Numbered from the stretch's first letter, positions 12,401 through 20,118 are shown. The stretch is 64,000 bases of DNA from Verrucomicrobium sp. BvORR034 (GCF_000739635.1 NZ_BATQ01000117.1:62001-126000), one strand, 5' to 3'. The notes: generated by a model from the letters alone, not told the origin. A program made the numbers and translations.

Positions 12401-15400
12401 CGGTGTTGACGTCCACCACTCCCCCACCCGTGCCCAAGTTGAGGCCCCGATTGACGCCAAGATCAAGCGCTGAGGCTCCGGTGTACCGAAGCACACTGCC
12501 ATTGCTGAGTCCCAGCGTATTGGTGGCAGAGGCATCACCCAGATTCTCACTTGCAGCGAACGCTAGCGTCCCACCTGAAACTCCGACAGCCCCGCTGAAG
12601 GTGTTGGCCCCGGAAAGCGTGAGCACGCCCACTCCCGTCTTGGTAAGTCCTCCGGATGTGTTAGCCGCCAACGTCACCGTCCCCAGGGTGGCAGCCGTCG
12701 CTGCGCCACCGCCTGAAAGTGTCACGCTGGGCGTGCCCGTGTAGTCCACCCCCGGATTGGTAATAGTGATGCTGGCCACCCTCAGCGTGCCATTCCCGGT
12801 GCCGTCATCCACCATGTTGGCGATCGCCGTCGCTCCGGCACCGAGGCCGGCAATGGTCACAGCCGGTGCTCCGATGTAGCCCGAACCACCATCCACCACC
12901 TGAACGGTGGCCACACCATTGCCGGTGGGCGCAAGCAAGTTGGCTCCAATGGTCAGATCAAAACTGTTGGTATCCACGACGGCACCTCCCGCGAAGGTAC
13001 CGAAGGCACCGTTCACCGTGACTCGGTTCACCGTCGTCGGAACAAACGTCGCGCCGGCCGCGCCGGCACGCAGCGTGCCGCCGTTAAAGTTGATGTAGCT
13101 GGTGCCTGAGGTGCGGGTGAAGGAGTTCGTCACCAGCGTGCCAGCATTCATATTTACGATGGCTGTACCCGTCCAGGTACCGCCACCGAACTGCACGCTG
13201 CGCCCGGTGTTGTCCAGCAACCCACCCGTAATGTTCAACTCCGCCCGCCCAGTCCCCTGCCAGCCAAGCGCAATGTTTTGTCCTGCTGCACTATGATTCA
13301 ACGTTCCACCTGCAACCGTGAGCACCCCGATGGATGCCCCGTGGCGGGCCAGCAGCAGGAATCCGGTGTTGTTGACCGTCCCTCCGGTGATCAAGCCGAC
13401 CCCGATACCGCCGGTCGTGTTCGCGCCTTGAACCCCTCCGAACTGGAACCTGGCCAAATTCAACGTGCCACCCGTCATGACAAGGCTGCCGTAGCCTCCG
13501 TTTGCCGCGCCGAATGCCGGGATGGTATCCTGGGTCTCACCCGTTGTCGCGGTATAGGTCCCTCCACTGATGTTCACCGCCCCTGAGGCTCCGTTGGCAT
13601 TGCCCACCACCAGCAAGGGGCTGGAAATGGATCCGCCCGCCACCAGGTTGAGGACGGCATTGCCGGCAGTGTTTCCCACAATGACGTTGGAAGTGGTGGT
13701 GATGCCACCGCTCGTTCCATTGCCCACAGTCACTGCACCGGCACTCACTGTCACCGTGCCTGTGAGAGTGTTTGCTCCCGTAAGCGTCAACGTGCCAGTG
13801 CCGGTCTTCACCAGGGCCAGTGTTCCCGTCCCGGCGCCGCTGTTGTTCCGCAGGGTCCCGCTGAAGACAGTGCTGAGATTGTTTCCTCCAACCGTGAGGG
13901 TGGCTGCCGTGCTGGCGTGATTGTTCTCCACGATCCCGGACCCGGCAAGGGAACCCATGGCGTTTGCGAAGCCATTCAGGCGCACCACCGCCGGACTGTT
14001 CACCGCATAGGCGGAGCTGGCACTGAATGCAGACGCGCCCCCTGCCACCACGGTGCCGCCACTGACCGTCGTTGCCCCTGTATGGCTGGATACCCCGCCA
14101 AATGTCAGCGTGCCATCTCCCGATTTCGTCAGGCTTCCCGCACCCGACACTCCACCGGACACTGTGAGGGAAGACCCATTTGCGCCTGTACCCACCACAT
14201 TCCAGGTCTGATTTCCCCCCAACACCACAGGCGCTGAGATGGTGACATTGCCTGCGTTGTCCTGAACCTGGATGCCTGTTGCGTCTGTTGTAGGGGTCAG
14301 GGTCAGCGCATTGGTCGTGTTCGCTCCCGGAGCGATGGTGACCGAGGTGACGCCTGTGGGTGCCGCCGTGAACGTCAAATCACGGATGAAGTAGTTCCCA
14401 TCCAGCGTGGTGGCGATCGAGGGTCCCGTGGCAGCACTTGAGCTGAAGATCACCGAATGATTTGTGCCCGGATTGCCTCCAGCATTGATCGCTCCCGCGG
14501 CGTCGGTCGTCCAGTTGGTAATCCCGGCGTTGTAGCCGGACCAGCTGTTGTTTACCCCGCCCCGCCAGTAGAGACTGCCTGCTGCCATGGCCGTCAGTTG
14601 CAGTGACACCTTCGTGTCCGAGACAACCAGATTGTACAGATAGCCGCCAGCCACGGAGCCCAGTGAATAGGTCGCCCCGCTCAGACCACCGCCCGCCGAA
14701 AGCAGGTCATAACTCGATGCCTGGCCAAATCCTGAGAGCGCGAAGATGTTGAAGGCAATGTTGTTGGCCGTAATGATGGAGCCGGTGCTCTCAAACCGGT
14801 CTGATCCAGCTGTGCTGGCCCCAAGTTCCAAACCAAGGCCGGCTGTGCCGGACCCAGTGCCGAAGCTCAATGTGCCAGACGAGTAGCTGTGCAACTGCCC
14901 GGTCTGGTTGTTTAGATTAAGTGTGCCCCCTCCTGCGACAGTGATACTGCTCGTCGTCACCACCGAACCTTGCGGCCCGGCCAGGTTCAACGTTCCCCCC
15001 ACTACAGTCGTACTGCCAGAATAGGAGGTGTCGGCTCCCGTCAGCGTCTGAATGCCAGCGCCTACCTTCACCAGCGAGAGCACGCCCCCGCCCGATCCGT
15101 CACGCAAAGTTCCATTGAAAACTGTCGAACTTCCATCTGTTCCTAGCGTGAGAGTCGATGCAACGACGTTAGCATTCTCCACAATTCCTGTGCCTGCCAG
15201 CGAACCGAACGAATTACTGAACCCATCCAACCTCACCGTCCCCGCCGCACCGACGTTCATCGCTGAACCATTGCCAAAAGCGCTGGTGGATCCCGCCAGA
15301 AGGAGCCCTCCATTCACCGTCGTGGGACCAGAGTAAGTGTTGTTTCCTGCGAGAGTCCAGGTTCCGGTCCCAGCCTTGGTGACACCCACAGGATCAGTAC

Positions 15401-18400
15401 CGTTTGAGATCGAACCGCTGAAGCGCCCGTTACCAGCGGTGGAACCCTGCAATGTCAGCGACTTGATGCCTGCCGCGGCAGTGGTCGCGCTCGCAAACTC
15501 CAGCAATCCCGTCCCGGACTGGTCAATGATAGCGACACCAGTAGTTGCTGAGAGATTGATGGTTCTGTCCGTCGTCTCACCCGTGCCGGTGTAGATGATT
15601 CGCGAAGTGATGGTGGCACCACTCCCGAGATTGATCACCGAGTTGAACCCCAAATTTCCCGCCGTTCCGACGTTCCCGATCTTTGACACGGAAACCGCCT
15701 GCCCTTGAATACTGGCCGTTCCAGTGAAGATGTTGTCCGCCGTCAGGATCGTCACGCCCGAGCTGTTTGTGCCACCATGGAAATCAATCGTCGCGGCAAT
15801 GCCGTCAGCAATCACGGCATTGATGACGAGCGTTTTGCTGCTTGCCGCCCCGTAGTCCCCATTTCCCACCCCAAGCAGAATTCGGCCACCTCCGGTGGCA
15901 TTGATGGTGCCGCTGTTGGAAGTCGTAAGGGACGAACTCCCCGTAAGAATCACATCGTTGCTGGCAATGTCGATCGTTCCGCCGTCCACAGAGATGCGAA
16001 GACCGCCGGTATTGATCCCCGCAGCGGCCAGCGTCAGCACATTGGCCGATGCCTGGGTGATGACGGATCCACTCGTGCCGAAAATGGCATTGTTGACGGT
16101 GTAGTTGTCGCTGCGGTTAAAGATGAGCGTACCGGTCAAGTTGACTGCCCCTGAGCCCAGTGAACCGGTAGCTCCTCCGTTGCCCACTCGAAGCGTTCCG
16201 GCCGTGATGGTGGTCATTCCGCTGTAAGTATTGTCCCCAGTCAGGACCCAGAGACCGGCACCACTCTTGGTCAAGGTGGTCGCGCCACCGTTGTCCCCGA
16301 TGCCAGCAGCCAGAATGTTTGCTCCGGTATTGGTGCCAGTCAGCGTCAGATTTCTGGCACCGCTTTGCCCGTTGAACCCCATAGCCCCAGTACCAGCAAA
16401 TGTCATCACGGCCGCCGCTGTTGCACTGGAGGAGTCGAGCGAACCGCCCCCCAAGCCCAGACTAAAGAGACGGTCGGTGCTCGTAGCGGTGGCCCCCGTG
16501 TATTGAAGTGCCCCTCCGTTCAGCACAAGATCTGCGGCAGAGCCAGCCGCTGAGCCTTTGCCCAGGCTGCTGGCGGTGTTCACATTGGCAAGCACCGCGA
16601 CATTGGTCGTGCCGGCAGACAGAGTCGTTGAGCCCGTGTACGTGTTTGTCCCCGCCAGTGTCACGAGACCCGCTCCTGTTCCAGATCGGTTCACCGAAAC
16701 AACACCCGTCCCATTGTCTGCGATGACCGAGTTGACGGTGATAGCAGATCCTGAGAAGTTGGAAAGGATCAGTTCACCCGCGGTATTGTCAGCTCCGCCT
16801 GCGGTCACGATGCCGGAGTTGGCCGCCGTCCCGATCACCAGCGCCCCCGTGGTGGACGCAGTCGGCGTCATCAATACCCCGCCGGCAGCACCGAACCGGA
16901 GCGTCTTGCCCGCAGTATCCACTGTCACAGCGGTGGTGGTGTTCTGGGTCAGCGTGTTAATGCTGGTCGTACCGGTCGCTAGTGCCATGTTGGCCCCGGA
17001 ACCTGCTGAATTGATCCTGACATTGCTGTTGGCAGAGTTGGCAAGCGTCCCGCCAAGTGCAGCGATGTCTATGAAGCTGGTGAGCGCAACAACCTTGCCG
17101 GTGCCGTCATTCATCGCAAAGGAGGCTCCCCCATTGACCGTGGCCCACGCCCCGAGAATGCCGGAAGCGTCGTTGGACTGATTGGTCAAGATGATCGCAT
17201 TCGTGCCCAGAGTTCCGGTGGTTGCTTTGAAGTCAACCGTGCCTCCCCGTTGTGTGCGGGTGATTCCCAGCGTTGCACCCGTACCTCTTAAGTCAAGCGT
17301 CGTCGAGGTTCCCGCATTGTTCACGTCGATGATTACCGCACCGCCAGCCACCTCAAGGCCATTGAGCACCATGGTCACACTTGCGGCAGAACGTCCCAGA
17401 TACTGAAACGTTCCCGTGCCGCTGAGCACGAGACCAGAGGCGCTGTTGATCGGAGCCGCATTGGTGGCGGCACTGGCCACCAGGGTGCCTGCATTCACAA
17501 TCGTATTGCCCGTGTAGGTGTTCAGACCAGTCAGGATCAAGGATCCCGAACCTGCTCCCACCTTGGTCAGGTTCATGCCATTTCCAGAAATGACACCGGA
17601 GATCGTCAATGCGGCCGTGTTGGTGACGCCCATGCTGGTGTGTCCAGCCAGGGTGATGGCGGATGCACTGCTGCCCGCAGTAGTCGTGGAGTTGGTGAGA
17701 GCCCCGCTGTTGTTAACACCACTGCCTTGCACGGTGATCGGATTGGCGTTTAGCGCAGCCCGGATGTCGAGCGAGGCCCCATCAGCCACCGTAATGGCCT
17801 TGCCCGCTGCTACCGCTCCCACTGCTCCGGCATTTTGCACCCGCAGCGTGCCGGACTGCACATTCACGCTACCGGAAAAAGTGTGAGCCACGCCCGTGTT
17901 ACCTAGAATCACCATGCCCGTGCCCGAGCCAGTGATGGTCAAATTGCCCGAACCGCCAAACTGGCCTGCATCGTCAAGCGTCAACGTCACCCCGTTGACC
18001 ACATTGAAAACACCTCCCCCTGTCCCGATGACAAACGACTTGCCACTGGTGGAAGAAGGGTTCGTGGAATTCACCGGAGCAACGACCGCTCCATTGGTCA
18101 GAGTGACAGCCTTGGCCCCCGCCCCTAGCGAGAGAAGGTCAGTGGTGGTGGTGAGAAATTCCAGACGGGACGCATTCACCAAAACATCACCCGTGAACGT
18201 GCTTGTGGGTGCCATCAGCCTGACGGTGCCTCCGCCATTGATGGACAGGGCGTTGGATCCCGCTGTGACCGTACCCGCCAAGACGGAATTGAACGTCAGG
18301 CGTGACCCACCAGCCACCTGTACGGAAAGGGGCGAAGCACCAGAAGACAACGATGCGCCCGCCAGAGTCAAAGTCCCTTCCTCCAACACCACACCCACAG

Positions 18401-18686
18401 CTGACTGGCTTGAATTCAGTACGACTTGATAAACTCCAGTAGCATTGGTTCCCGCTGCAAAGGCCGCAATCTGGCTAGCTGTCCACGTGGATACTGTACC
18501 CGTCCCGTCAGCCTGAGGGTTCCAGTTAGCCGCACTTGAGTTCCACACACCTGAGGGGCTGCTCCCTCCACCCGACCCGGCCACGTTGCCGTTGAGATCC
18601 CAGTACAACACCGACTGCGAATGCACCGGCAGCACAAGTAATTGAGCAACAGCAAGAAACGAAGCGAAAACAATGAAGACCTTCAT
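3414..18686 (-). CDS. Giant autotransporter-repeat surface protein with PEP-CTERM tail (5,090 aa)
   Basis: This single open frame makes a huge Gly/Thr/Ser/Asn-rich protein. The N-terminus is a signal peptide (MKVFIVFASFLAVAQLLVLP, then VHSQS). The body holds about 20 copies of the autotransporter-associated beta-strand repeat, roughly K-x-G-x-G-x-L-x-L-x-G-x-N-T-Y-x-G-x-T-x-V-x-x-G-x-L, which folds as a right-handed beta-helix in relatives. Four tryptophan-rich modules (YW.G...W...NW) begin at residues 28, 1373, 2293 and 4200. A pair of GxGY...P.VT segments lies near 1934-1993. The C-terminus has no autotransporter barrel. It ends with P5066-E-P, a hydrophobic stretch and RRRR, the PEP-CTERM signal cut by exosortases. 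It is probably a surface or extracellular-matrix fibre or adhesin. No exosortase gene is in the window. The ATG has no clear Shine-Dalgarno. Confidence 0.93.
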   Translation of the reverse strand: MKVFIVFASFLAVAQLLVLPVHSQSVLYWDLNGNVAGSGGGSSPSGVWNSSAANWNPQADGTGTVSTWTASQIAAFAAGTNATGVYQVVLNSSQSAVGVVLEEGTLTLAGASLSSGASPLSVQVAGGSRLTFNSVLAGTVTAGSNALSINGGGTVRLMAPTSTFTGDVLVNASRLEFLTTTTDLLSLGAGAKAVTLTNGAVVAPVNSTNPSSTSGKSFVIGTGGGVFNVVNGVTLTLDDAGQFGGSGNLTITGSGTGMVILGNTGVAHTFSGSVNVQSGTLRVQNAGAVGAVAAGKAITVADGASLDIRAALNANPITVQGSGVNNSGALTNSTTTAGSSASAITLAGHTSMGVTNTAALTISGVISGNGMNLTKVGAGSGSLILTGLNTYTGNTIVNAGTLVASAATNAAPINSASGLVLSGTGTFQYLGRSAASVTMVLNGLEVAGGAVIIDVNNAGTSTTLDLRGTGATLGITRTQRGGTVDFKATTGTLGTNAIILTNQSNDASGILGAWATVNGGASFAMNDGTGKVVALTSFIDIAALGGTLANSANSNVRINSAGSGANMALATGTTSINTLTQNTTTAVTVDTAGKTLRFGAAGGVLMTPTASTTGALVIGTAANSGIVTAGGADNTAGELILSNFSGSAITVNSVIADNGTGVVSVNRSGTGAGLVTLAGTNTYTGSTTLSAGTTNVAVLANVNTASSLGKGSAAGSAADLVLNGGALQYTGATATSTDRLFSLGLGGGSLDSSSATAAAVMTFAGTGAMGFNGQSGARNLTLTGTNTGANILAAGIGDNGGATTLTKSGAGLWVLTGDNTYSGMTTITAGTLRVGNGGATGSLGSGAVNLTGTLIFNRSDNYTVNNAIFGTSGSVITQASANVLTLAAAGINTGGLRISVDGGTIDIASNDVILTGSSSLTTSNSGTINATGGGRILLGVGNGDYGAASSKTLVINAVIADGIAATIDFHGGTNSSGVTILTADNIFTGTASIQGQAVSVSKIGNVGTAGNLGFNSVINLGSGATITSRIIYTGTGETTDRTINLSATTGVAIIDQSGTGLLEFASATTAAAGIKSLTLQGSTAGNGRFSGSISNGTDPVGVTKAGTGTWTLAGNNTYSGPTTVNGGLLLAGSTSAFGNGSAMNVGAAGTVRLDGFSNSFGSLAGTGIVENANVVASTLTLGTDGSSTVFNGTLRDGSGGGVLSLVKVGAGIQTLTGADTSYSGSTTVVGGTLNLAGPQGSVVTTSSITVAGGGTLNLNNQTGQLHSYSSGTLSFGTGSGTAGLGLELGASTAGSDRFESTGSIITANNIAFNIFALSGFGQASSYDLLSAGGGLSGATYSLGSVAGGYLYNLVVSDTKVSLQLTAMAAGSLYWRGGVNNSWSGYNAGITNWTTDAAGAINAGGNPGTNHSVIFSSSAATGPSIATTLDGNYFIRDLTFTAAPTGVTSVTIAPGANTTNALTLTPTTDATGIQVQDNAGNVTISAPVVLGGNQTWNVVGTGANGSSLTVSGGVSGAGSLTKSGDGTLTFGGVSSHTGATTVSGGTVVAGGASAFSASSAYAVNSPAVVRLNGFANAMGSLAGSGIVENNHASTAATLTVGGNNLSTVFSGTLRNNSGAGTGTLALVKTGTGTLTLTGANTLTGTVTVSAGAVTVGNGTSGGITTTSNVIVGNTAGNAVLNLVAGGSISSPLLVVGNANGASGAVNISGGTYTATTGETQDTIPAFGAANGGYGSLVMTGGTLNLARFQFGGVQGANTTGGIGVGLITGGTVNNTGFLLLARHGASIGVLTVAGGTLNHSAAGQNIALGWQGTGRAELNITGGLLDNTGRSVQFGGGTWTGTAIVNMNAGTLVTNSFTRTSGTSYINFNGGTLRAGAAGATFVPTTVNRVTVNGAFGTFAGGAVVDTNSFDLTIGANLLAPTGNGVATVQVVDGGSGYIGAPAVTIAGLGAGATAIANMVDDGTGNGTLRVASITITNPGVDYTGTPSVTLSGGGAATAATLGTVTLAANTSGGLTKTGVGVLTLSGANTFSGAVGVSGGTLAFAASENLGDASATNTLGLSNGSVLRYTGASALDLGVNRGLNLGTGGGVVDVNTATGVLTLGGNVSGAGATLIKTGTGTLVITGVASHTGATVASAGVLTISGDLSSTSALSVSSGSALNLSGAMLAPGSIQTVTVAGGGYLNLANGAGVPLANVATLNLGAGGGMARLGLDLGTSSDLITTAGAAVTASSVRFELTKVAGFGVGIYNLLSAGSGLGGASYSAHLTGYAYSLTSSPTVVQLNVLSALVGDVYWRGDLGNSWASYSPGSTNWSSNAVGTTDAAALPGVANGVIFSSSAATGAAISTTLDGDFAIASLRFTNAPAGVTSVTVAQGSSGTLTIAPSVSANGLIIDDNAGAITISAPVAVGTDQTWNISATGASLTISGALSGNGMLTKTGAGTVTISGVNSHAGATVVSTGVLQAGSNTGLSASSAYTVNGTAILRLNGNNGNLGSLTGSGFVENNHISAASILTVGSLNTISTFSGVVRNGAAGTMALTKVGIGTLILGGVNTYTGATLITGGTLQLATGGNLSGGSALTITAAAGATAAFDVNGGSPALASINLGGASGSSAANILDTAGGGVISLGGTLTYSATNNPQGSVVNAGLLYATPAGSRTITAAASTGATVELILNGTITGTGFTTDNRVVFSGTGDITLNNIVSVTGSGSDLQKNSTGVLNINAATSATDDWVIDAGTLNANVSNALNATDDIVIDGAGTQDSAIVNIGGTAGGSGVHQGDDLFIRNGGRVNVLVANGISTGTDMILVGDASSASAAAAGRLDLAADISIGASGLQLGNGTNIGNVTGTGTITTAGAFSLRNGAVESGITLAGTGAITKVSNSIVVFSGSRTTTGATNIQEGTLILDYTTNNSSKIGGVLTLGAANPALVNPVLTINGSGTAATIQAVVSTTLLLGTTDVNVNAGAGQTATLNLGAITRSVGGSAVAFAYNNGSASVATAHLNAILPYATLSTGGTTRLAATDGTGNVVQMTSVNKNDVTTWLATDNVSNTGAFSGVIGTQSVAASTLSFVAGGTASTVNVDAAGRFTLRNGGIYVDSGVGANGTVISGGQLAGANSGVTGEIIVHQYNTLATLTIGSRLFGTTTLTKSGTGALVLAGNNYFATSLNNGAASFVALNEGTLILKGGNAIGDATSVHMKSGTILELEAGASETMGRLGIDTTNTSNGTISLGAGSSLTINQTGSATYSGVFTGGGTITKVGNGNLQLTGNTAAGFTGAVNVNAGMLYISGSAGRLNGSVEINLNAGSSFLIDNDDDSSNTTRISDSAVITLNSVNSPWAGETRARGLSIRTDNNSNLTETVGSLVFASGANYAGLEAAGGSSSVSGIIAANGISRSIGATFNIRGAALGATSGQRSLLKIADANDAAFMTSNLVGGGAATGGSNKNVSIVPWVIGETILDDLADNNMGNSFVTYVDNRGFVVLDLATEFRTFAAGGVAQDNIRESLSANLTGVSGQTINSLILHDATTAAGSLTVSGSGVLTNTSGAFLFTLNTGATASSAHGLLVSGFSSIQVGATNEYIMQVVNPISTATTPALTVEIASSLISTGASLSKSGRGTLILSGANSYGGGTFLNEGVLQVASLANLGSGGLTFNGGVLRFGGVFADDLSGRAINVSNAGGTLDTNGTSYVWLNGLDMTGPGNFIKSGSGLLTIQGASTYTGTFVVGHTSVITGGNAGVSQGVLLNGATNQTILGNLQIGSSGTPAGGTAGAALGADEQIADGSTITFNGVAASSRWAYFKLLGHTETVAGISDVTGAGVIENRETDTVSSSGALILNSDRDFSYNGYLRDNNVGGADANPLSLTKLGSGMQILSGSQIRYTGGTTVNGGTLYLLNTSSFASSIVNNALVVFDYTSGTALNLGKDLSGSGKFVKRGTGTVAFNGTNTFSGALVIEEGGISFSSSLGNNAVGNTIAILENSTLTSTGAASVLGNNQHLTLGGEIANIEVTGGSNTLTVAGSIFGGAQTRLDKEGTGTLVLAGASTYSGSTQVNAGRLEVRHASGLGSTASITVANGASLVLNTASTGGGASYGLTGSGSVVTLGTSGGTVSLGFGINGANNDRLVLGAGQSLNVAATTVNTDIYISGSPLLTSYTLVQSAVATSYSAFSLGAIFNPGSYVYTLDNTQANNLVLNVTALAGPATAYWKGDLTGSGTGVWNASQINGNTNWATAADGLVDTQVVPDAGTDVFFNATGAQNFTTSLGADIAVKSVTFLAGSGSGGNNTVVAGGNTLTLGLGGFSLLTGSGNISFSPNVTLAGTQTWTVTDSSTVFTVSGSVSGTGDIIKTGAGVVVLSGANTYTGKTVVNAGSIQVSAEVGLGGNPTGGFQADQLTLNGGTLIATANMLIDDANRGITLGALGGMFSVNSGVTLTVANAIAGGGTFTKGGAGTMLANGANNFNGAVVVNAGTLTFGNQLALTSGTVTAGTMNLGGAVNSFTGTVQVGTLATGALNYAVAGGSLSIGSGASSNLDIGVINDASTTARKGTVDLRGASNFTANVGMVRVGVYVSGGNVGLEGDLFLATNNTITAATSFVVASSSTPGVVGVNTVAFGSGTNTVNTPVMTIGGFKGSGEATLASGGTLTLQGLSGGSTTLNIGRNLGNTGTLTTSTFDMSAGTFIANLGAVVMGEKTGGGLGTATAVMTLGASSNNSVVASSLVVGSFASGTGSTTATFGAGTLNMGGGSFEVTGDVTLAAHNNGTGLSSGALNLTGGTFTIGGNMLKGMSASATATVTLNGGILDMTGGTIGSSAANGQVTFQAQQGRIRNLQELNGGGAFVKTTAGTLIASGVNGYTGATSVQAGVFQVGENQAGSISSAVTVQASATLAGTGTINNHVDIQNDAFLKPGDLAGAGKGRLSMGSLTVATGGQIQLQLTSATIPQDVALYGAITGGSWVDAQTYYTANNPAWNVTASPLSSHDAVAMTGTLTLGIRESGTYGNGTILLINEGYSASTGDVFNLLDWVGLLQGGFTVTSGQFAGLTSAGDLDLPELAVGYYWDTSAFMTQGILVVVPEPSRAVMLLLAAALVALRRRRHSV

Positions 18687-19008
18687 GAGAAATTGTCGAA
18701 ATGGGATTATTCCGGCGAGTGAATACTAAGTACCCACAAAAATTTCGTCCACGAAAAATTCTGACCCCAGTGTCTGCTAGAGAAAAAGTGCGCCATTCGG
18801 CGGGATCTCCTTTGGGAGCCCCCCTTGCCAAAACAACCGGAGGGGTGGTACCGCCACCTGTTTTAGGCCAGAACATCTGAGAGCCTAACAGCCACGAAAA
18901 GGCTGTTTCGCCCGCATTACCCCAAAATGATGGGGCCTTCACCCCATATACAATTTCAACCAATCCTTCGAGAGTGGTGCCACAAAGACACCTCCAACTG
19001 CCCTCTCC
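18687..19008. other. Leader/intergenic region upstream of the giant gene
   Basis: These 322 nt lie between the divergent giant gene and the next plus-strand ORF. They are AT-richer near the giant gene and should carry its promoter and 5' leader. An imperfect palindrome centred at 18749-18750 (TTTCGT-CC-ACGAAA) could be an operator. A 7-bp hairpin lies at 18887-18907 (AACAGCC/GGCTGTT). An open frame crosses the region on the minus strand, but its sequence (Cys/Trp-rich, no family pattern) does not look coding. No riboswitch class is recognised. Confidence 0.4.
18743..18756. promoter_or_regulatory. Possible operator palindrome upstream of the giant gene
   Basis: TTTCGT and ACGAAA form a perfect 6+6 inverted repeat around CC, inside a longer A/T-rich imperfect palindrome, about 57 nt upstream of the giant gene's ATG. 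The spacing would suit a dimeric regulator near a promoter. No regulator is known for it, and a chance palindrome is possible. Confidence 0.25.
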
Positions 19009-19248
19009 ATGAAAACTCACCACAAATACGACGTCGCTGAATATCGCCCCGGAATGGGCATCACCTCGCCAGGGTTGCCGCCAACCGAACCACCCGACAA
19101 AGACACCCAGAGTAAAGAGGACAGCCCAAGCGAACTACAAGCGCCCAGCAGCCAGACACTCAATGATCTGACTGGTTCTTCCATCTTCGTCCCACCCCCA
19201 AATCCCCCGGTGGAAGACCTGTCATCCGAGCAAACAGATGCCGGATAA
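19009..19248 (+). CDS. Small proline-rich hypothetical protein (doubtful)
   Basis: This 79-residue frame is rich in Pro, Ser, Glu and Asp (LPPTEPPDKD, FVPPPNPPVEDLSSE). It has no signal peptide, membrane segment or known motif. No Shine-Dalgarno precedes the ATG. Its third-position GC is moderate and does not separate coding from non-coding. It lies 126 nt upstream of the DUF892 gene on the same strand, so it could be a short first gene of that unit. I list it because nothing else explains the stretch, but it may not be real. Confidence 0.3.
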   Translation: MKTHHKYDVAEYRPGMGITSPGLPPTEPPDKDTQSKEDSPSELQAPSSQTLNDLTGSSIFVPPPNPPVEDLSSEQTDAG

Positions 19249-19374
19249 CCTTGTCCTTGGTGGAAGACTGTTTCACAGCAAAAGGCAGGGCCGCACGTCC
19301 TTCGTTCCGCACGGGCATCGTCCCCCAAGTTACCAGACAACAACAACAAGGCGCCACCAACCGTCGCTACACTC

Positions 19375-19950
19375 ATGAAAACGCTCAAGGAACTGTTCCT
19401 CCACCAGCTCGGCAGCAGACTCAGCTCGGAAATGCAGCTGGTACGAGGAATGCCCTATATCATCGAGGAGGCAACGGCCTCCACGTTGCAGAGCCTGATG
19501 CTGTCTCACCATCATGAAACGGTACGTCAGGTCGAAAAGCTAACGCATGTCTTTCAGGCCTTCAACCAGCCAGCCATTGCCACCAAGTGCGAAGTCACCG
19601 CGAAACTGATTCAAGAGTGCCACCGCATGATCCATGCGTTCGGCAATTCGCCGGCCATCAACGCCGCCCTGGTAGGGGCCGCCCAGAAAATTGAACACCT
19701 CGAAATCGCCTCGTATGGTTGCTTGCACGAGTGGTCCTTGCATTTGAGGAACGATGAAGCAACCGGACTTCTGCAAGAGCTCCTCTCGGAGGAAAGAACC
19801 GCAGACCAGCTCTTGATCAAGCTGGCCCGTTTTCGCTGCAACAAACAAGCCATCGCCGAAAACAATGGAGCCGATCTCCAGTGCGATGCCTATGGTCATC
19901 TCGTCCGCTCATCCTCACCTCAGATGACCATGCCTGGGATATTGAGCTAG
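19375..19950 (+). CDS. DUF892/YciF-like ferritin-like protein
   Basis: This 191-residue, almost entirely helical protein matches the DUF892 (YciE/YciF) pattern. It begins LKELFLHQL...SSEMQLV, has H-x3-T-x2-Q-V-x-K-L-x-x-V-F around residues 47-62, and carries the diagnostic AQKIEHLEIASYG block followed by LLQELLSEERTAD. These Glu/His positions form the di-metal four-helix bundle in solved relatives. The family is linked to stress responses in enterobacteria, but its reaction is not firmly known. The last ~30 residues are an unstructured tail. Seven His residues and two Cys (CEVTAKLIQEC) near the middle are somewhat unusual. Confidence 0.8.
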   Translation: MKTLKELFLHQLGSRLSSEMQLVRGMPYIIEEATASTLQSLMLSHHHETVRQVEKLTHVFQAFNQPAIATKCEVTAKLIQECHRMIHAFGNSPAINAALVGAAQKIEHLEIASYGCLHEWSLHLRNDEATGLLQELLSEERTADQLLIKLARFRCNKQAIAENNGADLQCDAYGHLVRSSSPQMTMPGILS

Positions 19951-20118
19951 GTCAGAAGACGGAGGGCATTCCACAATAGCTGATTCAACAAAGTGTGGCC
20001 AGACAGTGAGCAAGGTTGTCGCTGTAAGATGGCTCGCCGGACCGCAGATTTCTGCAAGCTTCATCGGACCCGGCACCCCGCGAAGCATTCAAGCAGGCGG
20101 TGATTCGCACTCCGGCGA

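Noticed and set aside
3384-18429. Dozens of Pro/Val/Ala/Thr-rich plus-strand ORFs (e.g. 12172-12744, 16558-17181)
   Set aside because: They mirror the Gly/Thr/Ser codons of the giant minus-strand gene; none has a domain or starts with a ribosome site.
4200-18600. CRISPR-like or tandem-repeat DNA in the Gly-rich region
   Set aside because: The repetition is at protein level with irregular spacing and no identical repeats with unique spacers.
18800-18835. Sigma-54 promoter upstream of the giant gene (TGGCAAGGGGGGCT)
   Set aside because: GG and GC are 8 nt apart rather than the required 10.
18526-19023. Minus-strand ORF of 165 codons
   Set aside because: It overlaps the giant gene's start in another frame and reads Cys/Trp-rich without any family pattern.
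19017-19388. Minus-strand ORF of 123 codons with a hydrophobic start
   Set aside because: It overlaps the DUF892 gene start and has no family pattern or ribosome site; the DUF892 assignment is clear.
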